In this document: positions 29,731 to 33,090 of the stretch, one piece after another | Numbering within the stretch: the stretch's first letter is position 1 | How the letters are laid out: each line of letters opens with the position of its first letter | NCBI RefSeq assembly: GCF_011250555.1 | Contig: NZ_JAANMZ010000050.1 | Span: forward strand, 1 to 33,090 | DNA length: 33,090 bases | Direction: 5' to 3' | Source of the DNA: Bacillus sp. MM2020_4 | GTDB lineage: Bacteria > Bacillota > Bacilli > Bacillales > Cytobacillaceae | Program-made: the position numbers and the translations under genes | Notes under the pieces: model-generated | What the model was told of the DNA's origin: nothing | The model's input: only the letters and a program-made list of their open reading frames with translations | Databases searched by the model: none

Positions 29731-29760
29731 ACCGTTAGTTTTGTATCATTTTTCGTTAGT
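29731..29760. promoter_or_regulatory. Half operators CCGTTAGT and TCGTTAGT
   Basis: Two direct copies of a CGTTAGT half site (29731-29739 and 29752-29760) lie upstream of the plus-strand -10, in the area where the repressor could control its own promoter. Confidence 0.5.
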
Positions 29761-29763
29761 TGT

Positions 29764-29772
29764 TGGTATTAT
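29764..29772 (+). promoter_or_regulatory. Repressor promoter, extended -10
   Basis: TGGTATTAT fits an extended -10 sequence, 36 bases before the repressor ATG. The only -35-like hexamer is TTGTAT at 29741 with a long spacer, so the promoter is weak and may need activation. Confidence 0.5.
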
Positions 29773-29807
29773 TTTGTTAATTGATGGATATTTAGGGGAG
29801 TTTTATT

Positions 29808-30230
29808 ATGGGAATTGGCGATAGAATTAAACAAAAGAGAAAAGAAAAAAGATATACCCAAGCTGAATTAGGGAAAATCGTTAGTGTTTCAGCTCAGGTT
29901 ATTTCTAACTGGGAACGTGGTTATAGCGACCCTAACCATGGCGACGTTGCTCGTTTAGCTGAAGCGCTAGATTGTTCTACTGAATTTCTCCATGGACGAA
30001 AAGTAGAAGATAATCTTCCACCACTAAATAATAAGGATAAAAGAGATATTGCTAAAGACCTCGAAAATATCTTGGAAACCATGGGAACAAATACAGCTTT
30101 ATCTTTTGATGGGGAACCTTTGGATGATGTAACAAGAGAGCTTGTGAAAGCAGCTATAGAAAGTAATCTAAATTTAACTAAGCAACTGGCAAAGAAAAAA
30201 TTTACTCCAAAGAAATATCGTAAAGACTAG
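29808..30230 (+). CDS. CI-like XRE repressor
   Basis: A 140-residue protein with an N-terminal HTH at about 15-60 (KRYTQAELGKIVSVSAQVIS, NWERGYSDPNHGDVARLAEA). The C-terminal half has KRDIAKDLENILETMGTNTA and LDDVTRELVKAAIESNL, a helical dimerisation-like part and basic tail, as in ImmR-type repressors rather than LexA-like CI. The start has AGGGGAG upstream. It maintains lysogeny by binding the operators. The neighbouring ImmA-type peptidase would inactivate it after DNA damage. Confidence 0.85.
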   Translation: MGIGDRIKQKRKEKRYTQAELGKIVSVSAQVISNWERGYSDPNHGDVARLAEALDCSTEFLHGRKVEDNLPPLNNKDKRDIAKDLENILETMGTNTALSFDGEPLDDVTRELVKAAIESNLNLTKQLAKKKFTPKKYRKD

Positions 30231-30242
30231 GAGTGATCTCTA

Positions 30243-30656
30243 GTGAGCTGGATTATGAAGAAATTAGAACTAGAGATAAAAAGGCACAAAACAAATAATC
30301 CGTTCGAAATGGCGGAAGGGAAAAATATATTAATTAGGTACTTCCCATTAGGTGAGACCCTAGGATTTTATATGAAAAATGCCCGACATCAAATTATCAC
30401 ATTAAACAGTGATATGGATGAAAATCAATTAACATTTGTTTGTGCTCATGAACTTGGCCATGCCGTATTGCATCCGAATGAAAACACACCCTTTTTACAT
30501 AAACACACTTTAGTTTCCAGGGATAAGATAGAAAAGCAAGCCAACTATTGGGCAATTAAACTCTTAACTTATGAATCTAACTTAAGTATGTACCAGACAA
30601 AGCAAGAAATATTGAGGGAACACGGTATACCTTATGAAATGGAACGGTATTTATAA
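30243..30656 (+). CDS. ImmA/IrrE-type metallopeptidase
   Basis: A 137-residue protein from GTG 30243 (AGGAGTGATCTCTA leader). H69-E70-x-x-H73 (VCAHELGHAVLHPNE) is the zinc-binding motif of the ImmA/IrrE family. The paired repressor just upstream fits the ImmR/ImmA system of ICEBs1 and related phages, where ImmA cuts the repressor for induction. The rest (MKKLELEIKRHKTNN, RDKIEKQANYWAIKLLTYES) is typical too. Confidence 0.9.
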   Translation: MSWIMKKLELEIKRHKTNNPFEMAEGKNILIRYFPLGETLGFYMKNARHQIITLNSDMDENQLTFVCAHELGHAVLHPNENTPFLHKHTLVSRDKIEKQANYWAIKLLTYESNLSMYQTKQEILREHGIPYEMERYL

Positions 30657-30679
30657 ATCTAATTTAGGGGGAACTTAGG

Positions 30680-31186
30680 ATGGGATTCTTAAAAAATCTA
30701 TTCAACCAGCCAGAATTAACTCAAGAAGAAAAAGATCGCGTTAAAGAAGAAAAAGAAAGAATCCGCCAAGAGAAAATTAAAAAAGGACAAGAAAAATTAG
30801 AGCAACTGCAGCAGAAGATGCAAGAGCTCGATGAAAATGTCGAGTTAGAACATTTAGGAGGATATCCTAAAATAAAGGCTGGAAAGACAGTAAAGATTAA
30901 AAAGTCCCCAGGTCAAAATCAAATTAACTTTGGTTCAAATGTTGTTACAGTAAAAGCTATTGAGTGGTCTGAAAAAGGAAAGAGAAGTGCTGGCAAAGCT
31001 GCTGCTGGCGCAATAGCAGGCGGTTTATTAACCGGAGGAGTAGGTTTAATTGCAGGAGCCGCTATAGGTGGAAGAAAGAAAGATGACTCTATTGTCGCAT
31101 TACTCATTAATGAGAATGGGATTGATTATACAGTATATTTCCGTGCCGATCAAAAGGAATATCAAGAGCTAGCAAGCCTATTATAA
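30680..31186 (+). CDS. Glycine-zipper protein, unknown
   Basis: A 168-residue protein with AGGGGGAA upstream. Residues 1-55 are a charged coiled coil (EEKDRVKEEKERIRQEKIKK, QEKLEQLQQKMQELDENVEL), 55-105 are beta-rich (YPKIKAGKTVKIKKSPGQNQ), and about 110-135 have a glycine zipper (AGKAAAGAIAGGLLTGGVGL, IAGAAIGG) that may insert in a membrane or oligomerise, then a beta tail (SIVALLINENGIDYTVYFRA). The combination resembles PH-like domain proteins with an internal zipper. It is in the lysogenically expressed block, so an accessory role in the lysogen is plausible. Function unknown. Confidence 0.7.
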   Translation: MGFLKNLFNQPELTQEEKDRVKEEKERIRQEKIKKGQEKLEQLQQKMQELDENVELEHLGGYPKIKAGKTVKIKKSPGQNQINFGSNVVTVKAIEWSEKGKRSAGKAAAGAIAGGLLTGGVGLIAGAAIGGRKKDDSIVALLINENGIDYTVYFRADQKEYQELASLL

Positions 31187-31215
31187 AATTGCCCATTTGT
31201 TAGGGCTTTTCTTTT
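31187..31215 (+). terminator. Weak terminator
   Basis: GCCC (31191-31194), loop of 8, GGGC (31203-31206) and TTTTCTTTT after it, between the zipper protein and the integrase. Confidence 0.5.
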
Positions 31216-31255
31216 CAACACAAAACAGAACATGCATTCGAAAAGAGGGGTTAAA

Positions 31256-32470
31256 TTGAGTGGATTCAAAGAAGTTCGTAAGGGATTTTATGAATTTAGA
31301 TTAGAATTGGGATATTTACCAAGTGGTAAGCGAAATCGTAAATTTCGAACATTACCCTGTAAAAATGATACAGAAGCTAAAAAAATACTAGCCCGTCTGT
31401 CAGTAGAATTAGAAGATGGAAAACTAGCAGATCACAGCAAAATGACATTCGAAGACTTGTATGAAAAATGGAAAGTAGAGTTCGCTCCATTTAAACTGGA
31501 TGCACAAACGCAAGAAACCTACCAATATGTAATTGAAGACTCTCTCCTTCCGGAATTTAGAAAGGCTCGAATTCAAAATTTAAAAGCCAATGATTTTATC
31601 TCCTATTTTAATAGAGAAATTAAAAAGAGTCAGGAACTGAAGGAAAAGAATGCAAAAATAGAAGACACAGGTAGTAAAGAGAAAAAGGAGAAAGTTGTCG
31701 GAGACTACACGTTTGAAAAACGGCACCGCTGTCTAAGAAGTTTATATAAGTATGTCATGCAGCTGGAGATCATTAAAGAGGACATTTCTCAGGAAGTACC
31801 CAAACCTAAGGTTAAAGCCCGCAAAAAGGATTATTACGAAGATGAGGAAATCATCCACCTTTTTGACGTAGTCAAATTAATCCCTCACCATCAAGCGCTA
31901 ATGGTTACCCTAGCTGTAACTGGTGCCTTACGTCGTGGAGAAGTATTAGGGATTGATATGTACAAAGATATTGATTTTGTTAACAATACCATTCATATTA
32001 GTAGGTCTGTCCAAAAAACCAAAGAATACGGGTTGCGGGTAAAAGATACCAAGACTGAAGATGACCGAATCGTAACGTTTGATGAAGTTACAATGGCAGA
32101 GGTCCAAGCCTATCTACTAGAACGTGAAAAGGAAATCGAACAAATAGGAGATGAATACAAAGGATTTAGAACTATATATGGAGAAAAGGTTGATCTTTTA
32201 TTTGCGCACATCGATGGTACTCCTTATGATCCTAATTCCGTTAGCCAGTTTTGGAGTAGAATTGTTAAACGTCATAATCTGAAAAAAATTGCCTTTCATG
32301 ATTTACGGCACACGTCAGCCAGTTATCTTTTAGGCCTAGGATTTAGTATGAAGGCCATTCAGGAACGACTTGGTCATTCGGATATAAAGACGACGATGAA
32401 CCTCTACACACACGTCAATAAAAATCTAAATAAAGCCCTCGGAGATGCCTTTTTAAACCTTCGAAAATAA
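31256..32470 (+). CDS. int: Tyrosine integrase
   Basis: A 404-residue protein. TTG 31256 is preferred because AGAGGGGTTAAA lies before it; an ATG 24 bases up has none. The N terminus (SGFKEVRKGFYEFRLELGYL, RKFRTLPCKNDTEAKKILAR) is the AP2-like arm-binding domain, then the core-binding domain (LYEKWKVEFAPFKLDAQTQE). Catalytic residues: R226 (TGALRRGEV), H348 and R351 (FHDLRHTS), H374 (RLGHSD), Y384 (NLYTHV). An extra charged stretch lies near 125-150. It directs site-specific insertion, here next to tRNA-Thr. It is the last phage gene before the host tRNAs. Confidence 0.93.
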   Translation: MSGFKEVRKGFYEFRLELGYLPSGKRNRKFRTLPCKNDTEAKKILARLSVELEDGKLADHSKMTFEDLYEKWKVEFAPFKLDAQTQETYQYVIEDSLLPEFRKARIQNLKANDFISYFNREIKKSQELKEKNAKIEDTGSKEKKEKVVGDYTFEKRHRCLRSLYKYVMQLEIIKEDISQEVPKPKVKARKKDYYEDEEIIHLFDVVKLIPHHQALMVTLAVTGALRRGEVLGIDMYKDIDFVNNTIHISRSVQKTKEYGLRVKDTKTEDDRIVTFDEVTMAEVQAYLLEREKEIEQIGDEYKGFRTIYGEKVDLLFAHIDGTPYDPNSVSQFWSRIVKRHNLKKIAFHDLRHTSASYLLGLGFSMKAIQERLGHSDIKTTMNLYTHVNKNLNKALGDAFLNLRK

Positions 32471-32509
32471 AATGGTCAGTTGCTTGGTCAACTGCCCTAA
32501 AAACACGCA

Positions 32510-32545
32510 ACAAAAAAGCCATCTCTCATCGGTGAGAAATGGCTC
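32510..32545. terminator. Terminator beside the tRNA genes
   Basis: AGCCAT (32517-32522) pairs with ATGGCT (32539-32544) around an inner TCTCA/TGAGA stem. The minus side runs into TTTTTTG, so it ends the rRNA-tRNA transcript; the plus side has only CTATAT. Whether it belongs to host or prophage is unclear. Confidence 0.75.
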
Positions 32546-32566
32546 TATATCAATGTTTTAAAGGTA

Positions 32567-32639
32567 AGCTTCCAATCGGATTCGAACCGATGACCTCTTC
32601 CTTACCATGGAAGTGCTCTACCTACTGAGCTATGGAAGC
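32567..32639 (-). tRNA. tRNA-Thr (GGU anticodon)
   Basis: The 5' GCTTCCA pairs with TGGAAGC at the 3' end. D arm AGCTCAGTAGGTAGAGC, anticodon stem CTTCC/GGAAG with loop ATGGTAA (anticodon GGT in DNA), T arm with GGTTCGAATCC. A CCA end is not encoded (the next bases are TTACC), unlike the adjacent tRNA-Asn. It is the last gene of the rRNA operon before the prophage integrase and probably marks the attachment site. Confidence 0.93.
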
Positions 32640-32667
32640 ATAGCTGATTTTCTTAGTTGTTTAAAAG

Positions 32668-32742
32668 TGGCTCCGCAGGTAGGACTCGAACCTACGACCG
32701 ATCGGTTAACAGCCGATAGCTCTACCACTGAGCTACTGCGGA
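32668..32742 (-). tRNA. tRNA-Asn (GUU anticodon)
   Basis: Acceptor TCCGCAG/CTGCGGA with discriminator G and encoded CCA. D arm AGCTCAGTGGTAGAGC, anticodon stem CGGC region with loop CTGTTAA, T arm GGTTCGAGTCC. It follows the 5S rRNA on the same strand. Confidence 0.95.
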
Positions 32743-32756
32743 ATAATAATTTAACA

Positions 32757-32873
<117 letters not shown>

Positions 32874-32995
32874 CTATTTTTTGACACTATTTTATTATAA
32901 TGTCTTTTTTGTTTTTTTCAAGAGGAAATTTACTTTTTTTCGTTCCCTCAAAACTAGATAATACAGAAGAAGTTTGTAAAAACGAATAATCAATT

Positions 32996-33090
32996 GGTTA
33001 AGTCCTCGAACGATTAGTATCAGTCAGCTCCACATGTCGCCACGCTTCCACCTCTGACCTATCAACCTGATCATCTTTCAGGGTTCTTAC
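32996..33090 (-). rRNA. rrl: 23S rRNA, 3' end only
   Basis: On the minus strand GTAAGAACCCTGAAAGATGA, GGTGGAAGCGTGGCGACATG, GAGCTGACTGATACTAATCG and GGACTTAACC are the conserved 3' end of bacterial 23S rRNA. The gene continues beyond the window. The 122-base spacer to the 5S gene (32874-32995) is AT-rich and holds nothing I recognise. Confidence 0.93.

Noticed and set aside
32477..32494. CAGTTG...CAACTG inverted repeat after the integrase as its terminator or att core
   Set aside because: Stem is short, no T run follows, and without the other prophage end an att core cannot be defined.

Overview
The window is most of a temperate, tailed (siphovirus-type) prophage of a low-GC Gram-positive host, integrated beside a ribosomal RNA operon. 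Strong AGGAGG-type ribosome binding sites, many TTG/GTG starts, low GC content, a 5S rRNA of Bacillus type and phage genes resembling those of Bacillus phages (PBSX Xpf-like regulator, ImmA-type peptidase) all point to a member of the Bacillaceae. I cannot name the species.

Layout from right to left. 32996-33090 is the 3' end of a 23S rRNA gene, followed on the minus strand by 5S rRNA, tRNA-Asn(GUU) and tRNA-Thr(GGU). The prophage begins next to tRNA-Thr with a plus-strand lysogeny block: tyrosine integrase (31256-32470), a glycine-zipper protein, an ImmA/IrrE-type metallopeptidase and a CI-like repressor (29808-30230). A divergent control region (29638-29807) has a near-consensus minus-strand promoter, a plus-strand promoter and repeated operators. 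Everything left of it, apart from one tiny gene at 14287-14463, is read on the minus strand.

Early region (about 29637 to 15000): Cro-like protein, Xis-like HTH protein, small regulators, an SbcC/Rad50-like ATPase with zinc hook, a probable RecT-like annealing protein, an MBL-fold nuclease-like protein and a replisome organizer whose gene carries iteron-like repeats (candidate origin). Then come a DUF1064 nuclease-like protein, a PcfK/AcrIIA9-like protein next to a PcfJ-like protein, a DUF3102 protein, several small unknowns, a four-TM membrane protein and a sigma-region-4-like late regulator.

Late region (13954 to 1): small and large terminase; portal protein fused to a MuF/SPP1-gp7-type head protein; prohead protease with an internal start for a scaffold; decoration-like protein; major capsid protein; connector, head closure, gp10-like and tail terminator proteins; major tail protein; tail chaperones G and G-T (-1 frameshift); tape measure; and a distal tail protein running off the window. 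Host-lysis genes and the other attachment site lie outside.

Genes are tightly packed with stop/start overlaps (ATGA, TAATG, TTGA, GTGA). Five short genes missing from simple long-ORF lists were found by reading the gaps: 14287-14463, 16352-16516, 21237-21371, 27778-27930 and 27927-28019. The most notable features are the in-frame scaffold start, the portal-MuF fusion, the candidate origin inside the replisome organizer gene, the AcrIIA9-like/PcfJ pair, a family of opposite-strand promoter-terminator mini-units, and integration that appears to split a tRNA cluster.
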